From JAAXHH01 sp965225915 (GTDB taxonomy: Bacteria > JAAXHH01), in NCBI GenBank assembly GCA_965225915.1, contig OZ245326.1:2480001-2544000 (forward strand): DNA of 64,000 nucleotides, read 5' to 3'. A model generated the notes under the pieces. The model saw nothing but the letters and a program-made list of their open reading frames with translations, was not told the origin of the DNA and ran no database searches. This document shows, piece by piece, positions 8,886 through 17,420 of this stretch. Numbering within the stretch: the stretch's first letter is position 1; the number at the start of each line of letters is the position of its first letter. Position numbers and translations under genes: made by a program.

Positions 8886-9125
8886 ATGTCGAGAACATGC
8901 AAGTTGACCGGAAAGAAACCCCTGGTCGGCAATAACGTTTCCCACGCCAATAACAAGACCAAGCGGCGCCAGTATCCCAATCTCCAGATGAAGCGTATCT
9001 ACGTGCCCGAACTGGGCCGCACGTTGCGCATCAAGATGTCCGTCAGCGCCCTGCGAACGGTCACGAAGATCGGGCTGATGCCTTTCCTGAAGAAACAGGG
9101 ACTGCGGCTGCAGGACGTGCTGTAG
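8886..9125 (+). CDS. rpmB: Large ribosomal subunit protein bL28
   Basis: 79 residues with the bL28 signature MSRTCKLTGKKPLVGNNVSH, then NKTKRRQYPNLQ and a C-terminal VSALRTVTKIGL segment. Only one cysteine is present, so this is also the zinc-independent type. GGAGGG lies ten bases before the ATG. It forms an operon with rpmG, and moaB follows eleven bases after its stop. Confidence 0.97.
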   Translation: MSRTCKLTGKKPLVGNNVSHANNKTKRRQYPNLQMKRIYVPELGRTLRIKMSVSALRTVTKIGLMPFLKKQGLRLQDVL

Positions 9126-9136
9126 AATCCGGTCTC

Positions 9137-9652
9137 ATGTCATCGAAGAGCGCATCATTTCACAAATCCCGAGCCGCCGAGCGCGGGCCCGTGGGAGTCG
9201 CCGTCGTTACGGTGAGCGATTCCCGGACGCCGGAAACGGACGTCAACGGAGAATACCTCCGGGCGCGCATTGAAGAAGCGGGCCACCGGGTCGCCGACTA
9301 CCGGCTGATCCGGGACGAACCGGACCAGGTCGAGACCGCTCTCGAAAGTTGCACCGGCGAAGACATCCAGATCGTCATATTCAACGGGGGTACCGGTATC
9401 TCCAGGCGGGATCGGACCTTCGACGTGCTGAACCGCAGGCTGGAGAAGCCCCTGCCCGGCTTCGGCGAAATCTTTCGCATGCTCAGCTACGAGCAGGTCG
9501 GCGCCGCGGCCATGATGTCCCGCGCCACCGCCGGCGTGTACCGAAACACGGTGGTCATATCCACGCCCGGCTCCCCGGCCGCGGTGAAACTCGCGTGGGA
9601 GAAACTGATCGCGACCGAAATCTCCCACATGGGCTGGGAACTGACCCGATAA
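9137..9652 (+). CDS. moaB: Molybdenum cofactor biosynthesis protein B (MoaB/MogA family)
   Basis: 171 residues. The family core is complete: VAVVTVSDSRTPETDVNG near the N terminus, FNGGTGISRRDRTFDVL for molybdopterin binding, GFGEIFRMLSYEQVGAAAM, and SRATAGVYRNTVVISTPGSP near the C terminus. Family members adenylylate molybdopterin or assist molybdate insertion. About 20 N-terminal residues extend beyond the usual start, so translation may begin later. No other moa or moe gene lies in the window, so its assignment to MoaB rather than MogA rests on length and the SYEQVGAAAMMSRA motif. Confidence 0.92.
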   Translation: MSSKSASFHKSRAAERGPVGVAVVTVSDSRTPETDVNGEYLRARIEEAGHRVADYRLIRDEPDQVETALESCTGEDIQIVIFNGGTGISRRDRTFDVLNRRLEKPLPGFGEIFRMLSYEQVGAAAMMSRATAGVYRNTVVISTPGSPAAVKLAWEKLIATEISHMGWELTR

Positions 9653-9676
9653 TAATCACCATCCACGGAGGTCTTC

Positions 9677-11125
9677 ATGCTGTCCCCGTACCGAGGTTGC
9701 CTACCCGGGGTCGCGTACCGCGTGATCCTGTGCTTTTCCCTGTGCTTTACGTTGGCGGTTACACTGGCGATTCCCGTCGAAGTCCGCGCCCAGTCCGACG
9801 ACGAGAAAACCGTCGCGGCCATCTTCGATGAACGGCTGACTTCCGGAGAGATGTACCACCTGCTGGGCGATCTGTGCAAGAACATCGGTCCACGCCTGAG
9901 CGGTTCGGAAGGCGCTGAAAAGGCCGTAGAATGGGCCCGCGAGGTGATGGAAGACTACGGTTTCGACCGGGTGTACCTGCAGGAGGTGATGGTACCTCAC
10001 TGGGAGCGGGGTGACGCCGAGCAGGCGCGGATCGTCGATGTCGAGGAAGGCATGATCGAATTGCGGGCCCTGGCCCTCGGGGGATCGGTACCTACCGCGC
10101 CGGCGGGGATCACCGCGGAAGTGGTGGTGGTCCATTCCCTGGAAGAGGTGGAAGATCTCGGCCGCGATGCCATTGAAGGCAAGATCGTATTCTACAACCG
10201 GCCCTTCGACCAGACGGTGATCGGAACGGGCCCCGGCTATGGCGGCGCGGTGGGCCAGCGTTCCGCCGGACCCTCCCAGGCCGCGAAACACGGCGCCGTG
10301 GGCGTCGTGATCCGGTCGGTCACATCGGGCTTCGACGACGAACCCCACACCGGCGGACTGCGCTATCTCGACGGCACGGAGCGCATCCCCGCGGCAGCCC
10401 TGGGCTTCCAGTCCGCCGACCGGTTGATACAGGTCCTGGAGGAACAGCCCGGAGCCCGGCTCTACATGCGCCTGTCCACCCGCTGGCATCCCGATGCCCT
10501 GTCCTATAACGTGATCGGTGAAATCCGGGGCTCCGAGCGGCCGGACGAGATCATCCTGGTCGGAGGCCACCTCGATTCGTGGGACGTGGCCGAGGGCGCC
10601 CATGACGACGGCGCGGGCAGCGTCCACGCCATCGGTGTGCTGCGGACCTTCGCGAAGCTGGGGATCCGGCCAAGGCACACCATCCGGGCCGTCCTGTTCA
10701 TGAACGAGGAAAACGGCCTCCGCGGCGGCAACAAGTATGCCGAGGTGGCAAAGGAAACGGGCGAGAAACACCTGATCGCCCTTGAAAGCGACGCGGGCGG
10801 ATTCAGCCCGAGGGGATTCGGCGTGACCGCCGATGATGACGTCATCGAACGGTTCCGGTCGTGGCTGCCCCTGTTCCCCCAAAACACAATCTCCTACATC
10901 AACAAGGGCGGCGGCGGCGCCGACATCGGTCCCCTGCGCCGGGAGACGGACACCCCGACCATCGGGTTCATCCCCGATTCGCAGCGGATGTTCGATCTGC
11001 ACCACGCGCCGACCGACGTCTTCGAAGCGGTCAACCGCCGGGAACTGGAACTGGGAGGCGCGTCTATCGCCTCGTTGATCTACCTGATCGACAAGTACGG
11101 TCTCAAGGACGAGTTGAGGCAGTAG
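9677..11125 (+). CDS. Secreted M28-family zinc peptidase (carboxypeptidase Q-like)
   Basis: 482 residues. A signal peptide (hydrophobic core about 16-34) ends at VRA/Q. A PA-like insert lies at about 130-270. The M28 catalytic core shows HLDSWD, DDGAGS, NEENGLRGG and ESDAGG, with the last metal ligand in DLHHAPTD, so the two-zinc site is intact. GGAGG lies about seven bases before the ATG. The domain order matches plasma glutamate carboxypeptidase-like M28 enzymes, which cleave dipeptides outside the cytoplasm. A DUF6702 gene follows after eleven bases. Confidence 0.93.
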   Translation: MLSPYRGCLPGVAYRVILCFSLCFTLAVTLAIPVEVRAQSDDEKTVAAIFDERLTSGEMYHLLGDLCKNIGPRLSGSEGAEKAVEWAREVMEDYGFDRVYLQEVMVPHWERGDAEQARIVDVEEGMIELRALALGGSVPTAPAGITAEVVVVHSLEEVEDLGRDAIEGKIVFYNRPFDQTVIGTGPGYGGAVGQRSAGPSQAAKHGAVGVVIRSVTSGFDDEPHTGGLRYLDGTERIPAAALGFQSADRLIQVLEEQPGARLYMRLSTRWHPDALSYNVIGEIRGSERPDEIILVGGHLDSWDVAEGAHDDGAGSVHAIGVLRTFAKLGIRPRHTIRAVLFMNEENGLRGGNKYAEVAKETGEKHLIALESDAGGFSPRGFGVTADDDVIERFRSWLPLFPQNTISYINKGGGGADIGPLRRETDTPTIGFIPDSQRMFDLHHAPTDVFEAVNRRELELGGASIASLIYLIDKYGLKDELRQ

Positions 11126-11135
11126 GAAGAGGGCG

Positions 11136-11648
11136 ATGACAACGCTCAGAATCTTACTCTGCCTGCTGGTCATCCCCGCATTCGAACCGGCCTCGGCGCA
11201 GGCCCACGTGTTCTACGTGAGCATCACGCGGGTCAAGTGGGACGCGGACGTATCGCGCCTCGACGTGTCCGTGCGGATCTTCACGGATGACCTGGAGGAG
11301 GCCATCGTGGCGGCGGGCGGCCCCCGGTTGCGCCTATGGACCGACCATGCCCGCGAAGACCGCGACCGCCACGTAGCGGACTACCTGGCGTCCCGGCTGG
11401 CCTTCCGGATCAACGGAGAGGAGCGGGAACTGGCTTACGCCGGCATGGAGGACGCCCTTGACGCCACGGCCTGTCTGGTGCAGATTATGAACGTGGACCG
11501 CGTGGAAACGATCGAGGTCGAGAACCGGATCCTGATCGATCTATACGACACGCAGGCCAACGTGATGCGGTTTGAAGTCGGTGGCGAGAAGAAGTACGTC
11601 AACCTGAGCAAGGGAACCGTCAAGGGGATGGTTCGTTTCGGTTCCTGA
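11136..11648 (+). CDS. Secreted DUF6702 family protein
   Basis: 170 residues with a signal peptide (MTTLRILLCLLVIPAF, cleavage near AQA/H). The mature protein starts HVFYVSITRVKWDADVSRLD, the DUF6702 opening, and carries SVRIFTDDLEEAI, ENRILIDLYDTQANV and KYVNLSKGTVKGM. The family is uncharacterised. Its sandwich position between an M28 peptidase and a HupE/UreJ-like permease, with gaps of 10 and 26 bp, points to one transcript. Confidence 0.85.
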   Translation: MTTLRILLCLLVIPAFEPASAQAHVFYVSITRVKWDADVSRLDVSVRIFTDDLEEAIVAAGGPRLRLWTDHAREDRDRHVADYLASRLAFRINGEERELAYAGMEDALDATACLVQIMNVDRVETIEVENRILIDLYDTQANVMRFEVGGEKKYVNLSKGTVKGMVRFGS

Positions 11649-11674
11649 CGCCTGGGCCGGATCGTGGCGGGAAC

Positions 11675-12247
11675 ATGTCCGAATTCCAGATCTATCTGCA
11701 AATCGGTTTCGATCATATTTCGGACCTTAACGCCTACGATCACATCGTTTTCATCGTCGCCCTCTGTGCCGCCTACCCGTTGAACAGGTGGCGTTCTGTG
11801 CTTTTGCTCGTAACGGCCTTCACGGTCGGGCATTCGATTACCCTGGCGCTGGCCACGCTCCGCATCGTGCTGGTTCCTTCGGACCTGGTTGAGACGCTCA
11901 TCCCCGTGACAATTCTGGCGACCTGCCTGATGAACGTGTTCAGGCCTTTCGAGGGGAGAATCGGCAGGAAGACGAGTTACGCGCTGGCCCTGTTCTTCGG
12001 GCTGATCCACGGCCTGGGTTTCTCGTACTACCTGAGGGCGCTGCTCGGTATGGAAGAAACGATCATCGTGCCGCTCCTGTCCTTCAACATCGGACTGGAA
12101 CTGGGGCAGTTGATGATCGTGGCGCTGTACACATGTGCGGCTTTCGTGTTTCTTCGTTTACTGGGAACGCCGCACCGCCCGTGGAACCTTTTCCTATCAG
12201 GCGCCGCCGCCGGGGTATCGGCCATGCTGTTGATGGGGGCGAACTGA
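11675..12247 (+). CDS. HupE/UreJ-like membrane permease
   Basis: 190 residues forming six or seven membrane helices. Family motifs are AYDHIVFIVAL near the N terminus, TAFTVGHSITLAL in the middle and FGLIHGLGFSYYL, whose histidines resemble the metal-handling motifs of HupE/UreJ. Relatives are linked to nickel or cobalt, but this compact subfamily travels with DUF6702 and its substrate is not established. The C-terminal coding region is about 80 bp upstream of sufE. Confidence 0.88.
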   Translation: MSEFQIYLQIGFDHISDLNAYDHIVFIVALCAAYPLNRWRSVLLLVTAFTVGHSITLALATLRIVLVPSDLVETLIPVTILATCLMNVFRPFEGRIGRKTSYALALFFGLIHGLGFSYYLRALLGMEETIIVPLLSFNIGLELGQLMIVALYTCAAFVFLRLLGTPHRPWNLFLSGAAAGVSAMLLMGAN

Positions 12248-12330
12248 GATGGCGAAAAGGAACGCCAGGGTCCTGGCGAACCGGGGGCGAACCGACCGAA
12301 CGGTTGGATTATCAAGGAGGACGCGCTATC

Positions 12331-12759
12331 GTGACGCTTGACACGACGATAGAAGAAGTGCTGGAAGACTTCGAATACCTGGAAGACTGGGAGGAGCGCT
12401 ACCAGGAGATCATCGACCTGGGCAGGAAGCTGCCGCCCCTGGACGAGTCCTACAAGACGGAAGCGTACAAGGTCAAGGGATGCGTGAGCCAGGTCTGGCT
12501 CGTTCCCCACGTCGCCGAGACCCTTCCGCTGACCATCACCTTCGACGCCGACAGCGACGCCCACATCGTGCGCGGCCTGGTGGCCATCCTGCTCATGGTA
12601 TATTCCGGAAAAACGCCGCGGCAGATCCTGGATGCCGACATCCAGGGGATCTTCGACCAGTTGGACCTGGCTGCCCATCTCAGCCCGAGCAGAAGCAACG
12701 GTTTCCGTTCGATGGTCAAGAAGATCCGCTCGACCGCCAGCGGCGCGCTGTCCAATTAA
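12331..12759 (+). CDS. sufE: Cysteine desulfuration protein SufE
   Basis: 142 residues from GTG 12331, which has a strong AAGGAGG ten bases upstream; upstream in-frame codons are not conserved. The SufE core shows WEERYQEIIDLGRKLPPL, the active-site cysteine in KVKGCVSQVW, DSDAHIVRGLVAILLM and SNGFRSMVKKIR. SufE accepts persulfide sulfur from SufS and passes it to the SufBCD scaffold in Fe-S assembly. No sufS or sufBCD lies in the window. It is convergent with the aldo/keto reductase gene, 41 bp away. Confidence 0.95.
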   Translation: MTLDTTIEEVLEDFEYLEDWEERYQEIIDLGRKLPPLDESYKTEAYKVKGCVSQVWLVPHVAETLPLTITFDADSDAHIVRGLVAILLMVYSGKTPRQILDADIQGIFDQLDLAAHLSPSRSNGFRSMVKKIRSTASGALSN

Positions 12760-12800
12760 TACCCTTCGACGGCCAGCGGCGCGCAGGCCGCCGCCCCTGA

Positions 12801-13742
12801 CTAACCACTCAGATCGGCCACGATCTCGTCGATCAGCAGACGGTGCTCGTCGGAAAGCGACCAACCGACCGCCTCGATGTTCTGCTCAACATGGGCCGGT
12901 CGGGTTGCGCCGCACAGGACGGACGTGATCCCCGGCTGACGGGCTGTCCAGTGGATTACAAGCTGGGCGATGGACTTGCCGTACTCATCGGCGATCGGCT
13001 TCAGCCGGTCGAGTGTATCGAGCGTGCGATCCAGCTCTTCCCCCTTGAACCGACTGTCGTCGTTGCGGGAATCGCCTTCCGGAAACCGGTGGCCGCGTCC
13101 GTACTTCCCGGTCAGCAGTCCCTTGTACAGCGGCCAGTAGGAAATCACGCCGATGCGGTGGTGCAGGCAGTGAGGGAGGATTTCCGCTTCGATGTCGCGT
13201 ATGAGCAGGTTGTACGGCGGCTGGTCCGAGTGCAGCGGCGCGTGACGGGCGAAACTTTTCATCTGCGCCACGTCGTAATTGCTGACGCCGATCGCCCGGA
13301 TCTTGCCCTGCTCTTTCAGTTCGGCGAGGGTGGCGGCCGTTTCCTCGAAGGGGGTATTCTCGTCGGGCGCGTGCACCTGGTACAGGTCGATGTAGTCGGT
13401 ATTCAACCGGCGAAGGCTTTCCTCGACCTGCTCGAGAATGCGGTTCCTTGAGCTGTCGCGGAGCAGCGTCGCGCCATCCCAGTACAGGCCGCATTTCGTC
13501 GCCAGGACGATCTGGTCCCGCCTGCCTGCGATCGCCCTTCCCACCAGCCGTTCCGATTCGCCGTTCCGCCCGTACATGTACGCGGTGTCGATAAGGGTGA
13601 TACCCCCGTCCATGGCCGTCTCCAGCGCCGCCAGGGACTCGTTGTCGTCGATTCCGGTCCAGCCGACGCCAGCCATGGGCCAGCAACCCATGCCGACGAC
13701 CGATACCTTCAGACCCGATTCACCGAGTGCTCTGTATTCCAT
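12801..13742 (-). CDS. Aldo/keto reductase
   Basis: 313 residues from ATG 13742, which follows AAAGGA at eight bases. A longer reading from 13820 adds unconserved residues, so I prefer the inner start. The catalytic tetrad is complete: Asp and Tyr in LIDTAYMYG, Lys in VLATKCGL and His in YIDLYQVHAPD. The C-terminal NADP-binding part includes QPGITSVLCGATRPAHVEQN. It belongs to the large AKR group that reduces or oxidises sugars or aldehydes; substrate not predictable. Confidence 0.92.
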   Translation of the reverse strand: MEYRALGESGLKVSVVGMGCWPMAGVGWTGIDDNESLAALETAMDGGITLIDTAYMYGRNGESERLVGRAIAGRRDQIVLATKCGLYWDGATLLRDSSRNRILEQVEESLRRLNTDYIDLYQVHAPDENTPFEETAATLAELKEQGKIRAIGVSNYDVAQMKSFARHAPLHSDQPPYNLLIRDIEAEILPHCLHHRIGVISYWPLYKGLLTGKYGRGHRFPEGDSRNDDSRFKGEELDRTLDTLDRLKPIADEYGKSIAQLVIHWTARQPGITSVLCGATRPAHVEQNIEAVGWSLSDEHRLLIDEIVADLSG

Positions 13743-14037
13743 TTTTTGCATCCTTTGACGGAAGATCCGGGTAAGACCAGGCTCCGGAAAAGGCCGGAAG
13801 GCTACCCGTGATCGATTCAAATTCCGATTGACGAGGCGGACAGGGAAAACATATATTGAATGTATCGGGATGTTTCCGGTACAGTTAGGTTATAATACCG
13901 CTTACCTTTTTCGCGTCCAAACGATATTGACCAGGGTAATGGAAACGATCGGCTGTCGACTTCGTTTTTGAATCAACAGGCCCTGATTCCCCGGCCAGAA
14001 AACCGAGGCTCCTTTAAACGCAATACAGGAGGTGGAT
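13743..14037. other. Divergent intergenic region with a TATAAT box
   Basis: About 295 bp between divergent genes. A perfect TATAAT lies at 13891-13896, but no good -35 box sits at the expected distance in either direction. AGGAGGTG at 14027-14034 is the ribosome site of the DUF1326 gene. Nothing else was recognised. Confidence 0.3.
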
Positions 14038-14685
14038 ATGTTGAAAACCGGTTTCTCTCTCATGGTCGCGATGATCCTCGCGGCGTCCCCGGCGATAGCC
14101 GGTTCCCCGTCGTTTACCGGCGATTACGTGGAAGTGCGGTCCAACCACATTCTGGGCGGCGGCTGCACGTACTCGGCCGAGGCGGGCGGCGACGCAAACC
14201 AGGCCGTGGTGGCCTGGCGGATCCGCGATGGCGCGCTGGCTGATCTGTCCGTCGTCGCCGTCATTCTAGGGGAAGGCAACCTGCAACTCGGTCATCACGC
14301 CCGGGAAACCGTGCTGTTGATCGACAGTAAGGCGACGCCGACCCAGCGCCAGGCCTTGAAAAACACCTTCACGGCCCGGTACGGCGATCTCTTCGGTACG
14401 GTAATGACGGTGAAGCCCACCGATATTTCCTTCCGCCACGAAGGCGGGGATGCCTACACCGTCGCGGTGGATGGCCAGGTTCGCGTGTCCACCCGGACCA
14501 TGCTGTCGACCGACCACGAGCCCAACTGCGACCGCATGGTATGGTACGATCCCTTCACGGGGGACGCGTCGGCCACGCTGGTCCAGACCGCCGCCCACGC
14601 GTACAGCGGTTCGGACCTGATCGCGACGTGGAGCATACCGAACAAGCGCAGCGCGTACGTAGGGACGTTCGCCTTTACGCCCTGA
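14038..14685 (+). CDS. Secreted DUF1326 family protein
   Basis: 215 residues from ATG 14038, with AGGAGGTG immediately upstream; a GTG at 14032 overlaps that site and is unlikely. A signal peptide ends near AIA/G. The mature protein starts with GDYVEVRSNHILGGGC, contains AVVAWRIRDGALADLSVVAV and TPTQRQALKNTF, and ends in AYVGTFAFTP, all consistent with DUF1326. Biochemical role unknown. The unusual export signal suggests a periplasmic location. Confidence 0.85.
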   Translation: MLKTGFSLMVAMILAASPAIAGSPSFTGDYVEVRSNHILGGGCTYSAEAGGDANQAVVAWRIRDGALADLSVVAVILGEGNLQLGHHARETVLLIDSKATPTQRQALKNTFTARYGDLFGTVMTVKPTDISFRHEGGDAYTVAVDGQVRVSTRTMLSTDHEPNCDRMVWYDPFTGDASATLVQTAAHAYSGSDLIATWSIPNKRSAYVGTFAFTP

Positions 14686-14817
14686 CCAAGCGCGACCTTC
14701 CGCTTTCGCGTAGCGGCTGGAGCCGGGCGGCGTCCGTTTTCGCCCGGCGGCCGGTAACCTACGGACGGAGAGCACACCACGGCGCTCGGATTCCTCCTGC
14801 TGATCACGGCGACGGTC

Positions 14818-15633
14818 GTGACGTCGTGCTTCGGCTTGATTCTGAAATCCGCCCACCACAACGGGCGTAATCCCGTAGCGGTGGGCAGCCTGAATTATGC
14901 CGTCGGCGCCCTGTTTTCCGGAGTGCTGATGCTCACCGATTCGGGTTGGGTCTGGCACGGCACTACCGTGTTGATCGGCGGGGCCAGCGGGGTCTTCTAC
15001 TTCGTCGCCTTCTACTTTCTGATCCAGGCGCTCCTGCAGAGCGGTGTCGCCGTTACCCTGGCGATCGTCCGTCTCTCCGTCCTGATACCCATCCTCTGTT
15101 CGATCTTCATCTGGCACGAGATCCCTAACTCCCTCCAGATCGCGGGGATCGTCACCGTCTGCGTCGCCCTGCCCTTCCTGAGTCTCGGCGTGGGAAGACA
15201 GGCCGCGCTTTCGATGCGCGGCGTCGCATGGCTCGTCGGCGCCCTCTTCATCACGACGGGATTCTGCCATCTATCCCCCAAGGTCTTCAGCGAACTCGCG
15301 CCCCAAAGCCAGATATCGCTCTACCTGTTCTCGCTCTTCGCCGTATCCGGGGTAATGGGGCTGTGTTACGTCTGGTTCAAGCCGATCCGCGCGAGTCTTC
15401 ACGACATGCGGTGGAGCGTCATGCTGGGCGCGTGCAACGTCGCGGGAACCTGGCTACTCGTCCTCACGCTCAAGTTCCTTCCCGGTACCATCGTCTTTCC
15501 CTTCGTCAGCGCAGTCGGCCTTGTCATCACCACCGTCGTGGCTATATTGTACTGGAAAGAGCAGGTGCGCAGGCTAGCCTACGTCGGCATCGGACTGACA
15601 CTGATCGCGGTCGTCCTGGTCAACAGCGGTTAA
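14818..15633 (+). CDS. EamA/DMT-type membrane transporter (start uncertain)
   Basis: At least 271 residues, with about nine or ten membrane helices and the two-repeat pattern of drug/metabolite transporters, for example FYFVAFYFLIQALLQSGVAV and FPFVSAVGLVITTVVAILYW. The coordinates use GTG 14818, but the frame upstream (back to the stop at 14755) encodes a hydrophobic stretch (LGFLLLITATVV) that completes the first helix. No ATG, GTG or TTG exists there; ACG at 14779 stands six bases after GGAGAG and would give 284 residues. Either a rare ACG start or a base change in ATG is likely. Substrate unknown. Confidence 0.85.
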   Translation: MTSCFGLILKSAHHNGRNPVAVGSLNYAVGALFSGVLMLTDSGWVWHGTTVLIGGASGVFYFVAFYFLIQALLQSGVAVTLAIVRLSVLIPILCSIFIWHEIPNSLQIAGIVTVCVALPFLSLGVGRQAALSMRGVAWLVGALFITTGFCHLSPKVFSELAPQSQISLYLFSLFAVSGVMGLCYVWFKPIRASLHDMRWSVMLGACNVAGTWLLVLTLKFLPGTIVFPFVSAVGLVITTVVAILYWKEQVRRLAYVGIGLTLIAVVLVNSG

Positions 15634-15707
15634 GTACCTGGCCGTATCCAGGTGTTACTGCGGTCCAATAACCGTTTACGGCGGCGCGGCGCACGAACGT
15701 GGCCGCC

Positions 15708-17420
15708 ATGCGAACGAAATGGGAGCAGTGTTTCGTGTTCGAGAGCATTGACCGGACCCGCAGGGTCGTGGGCGTAGGCAGCAACGTGGTGGACGTGATC
15801 TATCGCGTGAACCGGATCGCGGGGCCGGATGAAAAGACCTACATCGTGCCCGATGAAGGGGGCGCGATTGTCAGCGAAGTGGTGGGCGGAGTGACCCTTA
15901 ATCACCTGGCGTGGTCGGCCCTCCTGGGCGTCCCGGCCGGTCTCTTCGGCTTCCAGGGTGACGACCGGTACGGCGCGATGATCCGAGACGAGATGGATCG
16001 CCGCGGCATCGACCGCTCGGCCATCCGAGTCCGCGAGGGCCGCCCTTCCTCCTTCTCGATCGTAAACGTGGCCGACGACGCGGACCGTGCGATCTACATG
16101 GCTCGCGCGCTGACGGCGGAGACCACGGCGGCGGACGTGGAGACTCATTTCGCCGATTACATTCGTTCCGCCGCCATGGTTACGACGGAGATCTCCCAGC
16201 TTCCGATGGACGCCGTCATCGCCGTAATGCGTATCGCCCGCGAGGCCGGCATTCCCACCGTGCTGGACGTGGACGTCCCCCCGGATTTCGCCATCGAAGT
16301 GGCAAGACTCGGTTCCGCGGCCGAATTCGAGGAGGCCCTTCGCCTCGCCGACGTCGTGAAACCTGCCAAGGCCGCCGCGCTCCAGATGGTGGATGCCGAC
16401 GGATCAGAAGAACGGGCCGAACGTATTCTAGACCGGTACGGCGCCCGGCTGGTGGCCATCACCGAAGGCGCGCAGGGCGCGGTCATCAGCGACGGGAACC
16501 AGACGATACGGGCGCACGTTAAACCCGTGGATGCCCGGGACACGACGGGCGCCGGGGATGCCTTCCTGGGCGGACTGATCGCTGGCCTTTACCACGGGTT
16601 GACGTTGCGGGACACGGCGGATCTCGCCCTCGCCTGCGGCGCCGTATGTTGCCGCATTCCAGGGGCTTTCCCGCAACTCGATGAGAGCGGCGATGACGTG
16701 TTTACGCTATATGAAGGTGCGCCGATCCCTGCTCTTCACCTACCGGAATCGGTTGCCGGGAGAGTGTTGGCGTCCGAGGAACCGGCATGGGACGGTTCCA
16801 CGCAGGCGTCCCCCGGAGCGGCCGGTCTGAACGCCGTACGGCGGACTGCCGACGCGCTTGTTAAATTACACGAAGGCATGTCCGGCACGTACTTCGACGA
16901 AGCCGTCGCGATCATTCGCAAGGCGGAAGCCTCGGGTGGTCGCGTCCATGTCACCGGCGTGGGCAAGTCCCGCCATATCGGCCGCAAGCTGGCGGCCACG
17001 CTGCAGAGTACCGGAACGAGGGCGTATTTTCTGGATCCGGCCGACTGCAACCACGGGGACAGCGGTCAGGTGGAGGAAGGTGACGTGGTCGTAGCCCTTT
17101 CCCACAGCGGGCAAACCGCCGAATTGATGGCGGCCGTGCACACCCTGTCGACGAACGGCGCGACCTTGATCGCGATCACCGGGAACCGTTCATCCGAACT
17201 GGCCCGTTCGAGCGCGACGATCCTGCATGTACCCGTGGAAGGCGAGGCCGGACCCCTGGGACTCGCGCCGACCGCGAGCACTTCCTGTCAACTGGCCGTG
17301 GCAGACGGACTCGCCATGGCCCTGAAGGCCGACCGCGGGTTTACCCGGGAAGATTTCGCCCGGTATCACCCCGGCGGAAGTCTTGGAAAGCAACTGAAGG
17401 ATCGGGAAGGAACGACATGA
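15708..17420 (+). CDS. PfkB-family sugar kinase fused to a KpsF/GutQ-type SIS isomerase
   Basis: About 570 residues. Residues 15-345 are a PfkB kinase: VGVGSNVVDVIYRV at the N terminus, GGVTLNHLAWSALLG, and the catalytic loop DTTGAGDAFLGGLIAG with the Asp base. After a 40-residue linker, the region from about 380 is a SIS domain of arabinose-5-phosphate isomerase type: VTGVGKSRHIGRKLAATLQS, HGDSGQVEEGDVVVALSHSG, LGLAPTASTSCQLAVADGLA and YHPGGSLGKQL. The isomerase interconverts ketose and aldose 5-phosphates; the kinase could supply the phosphorylated sugar. ATG 15708 has no ribosome site; GTG 15735, nine bases after GGGAG, may be the true start. The gene overlaps the next by ATGA. Confidence 0.9.
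   Translation: MRTKWEQCFVFESIDRTRRVVGVGSNVVDVIYRVNRIAGPDEKTYIVPDEGGAIVSEVVGGVTLNHLAWSALLGVPAGLFGFQGDDRYGAMIRDEMDRRGIDRSAIRVREGRPSSFSIVNVADDADRAIYMARALTAETTAADVETHFADYIRSAAMVTTEISQLPMDAVIAVMRIAREAGIPTVLDVDVPPDFAIEVARLGSAAEFEEALRLADVVKPAKAAALQMVDADGSEERAERILDRYGARLVAITEGAQGAVISDGNQTIRAHVKPVDARDTTGAGDAFLGGLIAGLYHGLTLRDTADLALACGAVCCRIPGAFPQLDESGDDVFTLYEGAPIPALHLPESVAGRVLASEEPAWDGSTQASPGAAGLNAVRRTADALVKLHEGMSGTYFDEAVAIIRKAEASGGRVHVTGVGKSRHIGRKLAATLQSTGTRAYFLDPADCNHGDSGQVEEGDVVVALSHSGQTAELMAAVHTLSTNGATLIAITGNRSSELARSSATILHVPVEGEAGPLGLAPTASTSCQLAVADGLAMALKADRGFTREDFARYHPGGSLGKQLKDREGTT

Noticed and set aside
9701..11173. Long open frame on the minus strand opposite the M28 peptidase
   Set aside because: It is antisense to a protein with all catalytic motifs and a ribosome site; high GC leaves the opposite strand open.
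14266..15270. 334-codon minus-strand frame opposite DUF1326 and the EamA transporter
   Set aside because: Runs across two real genes; no recognisable motif.
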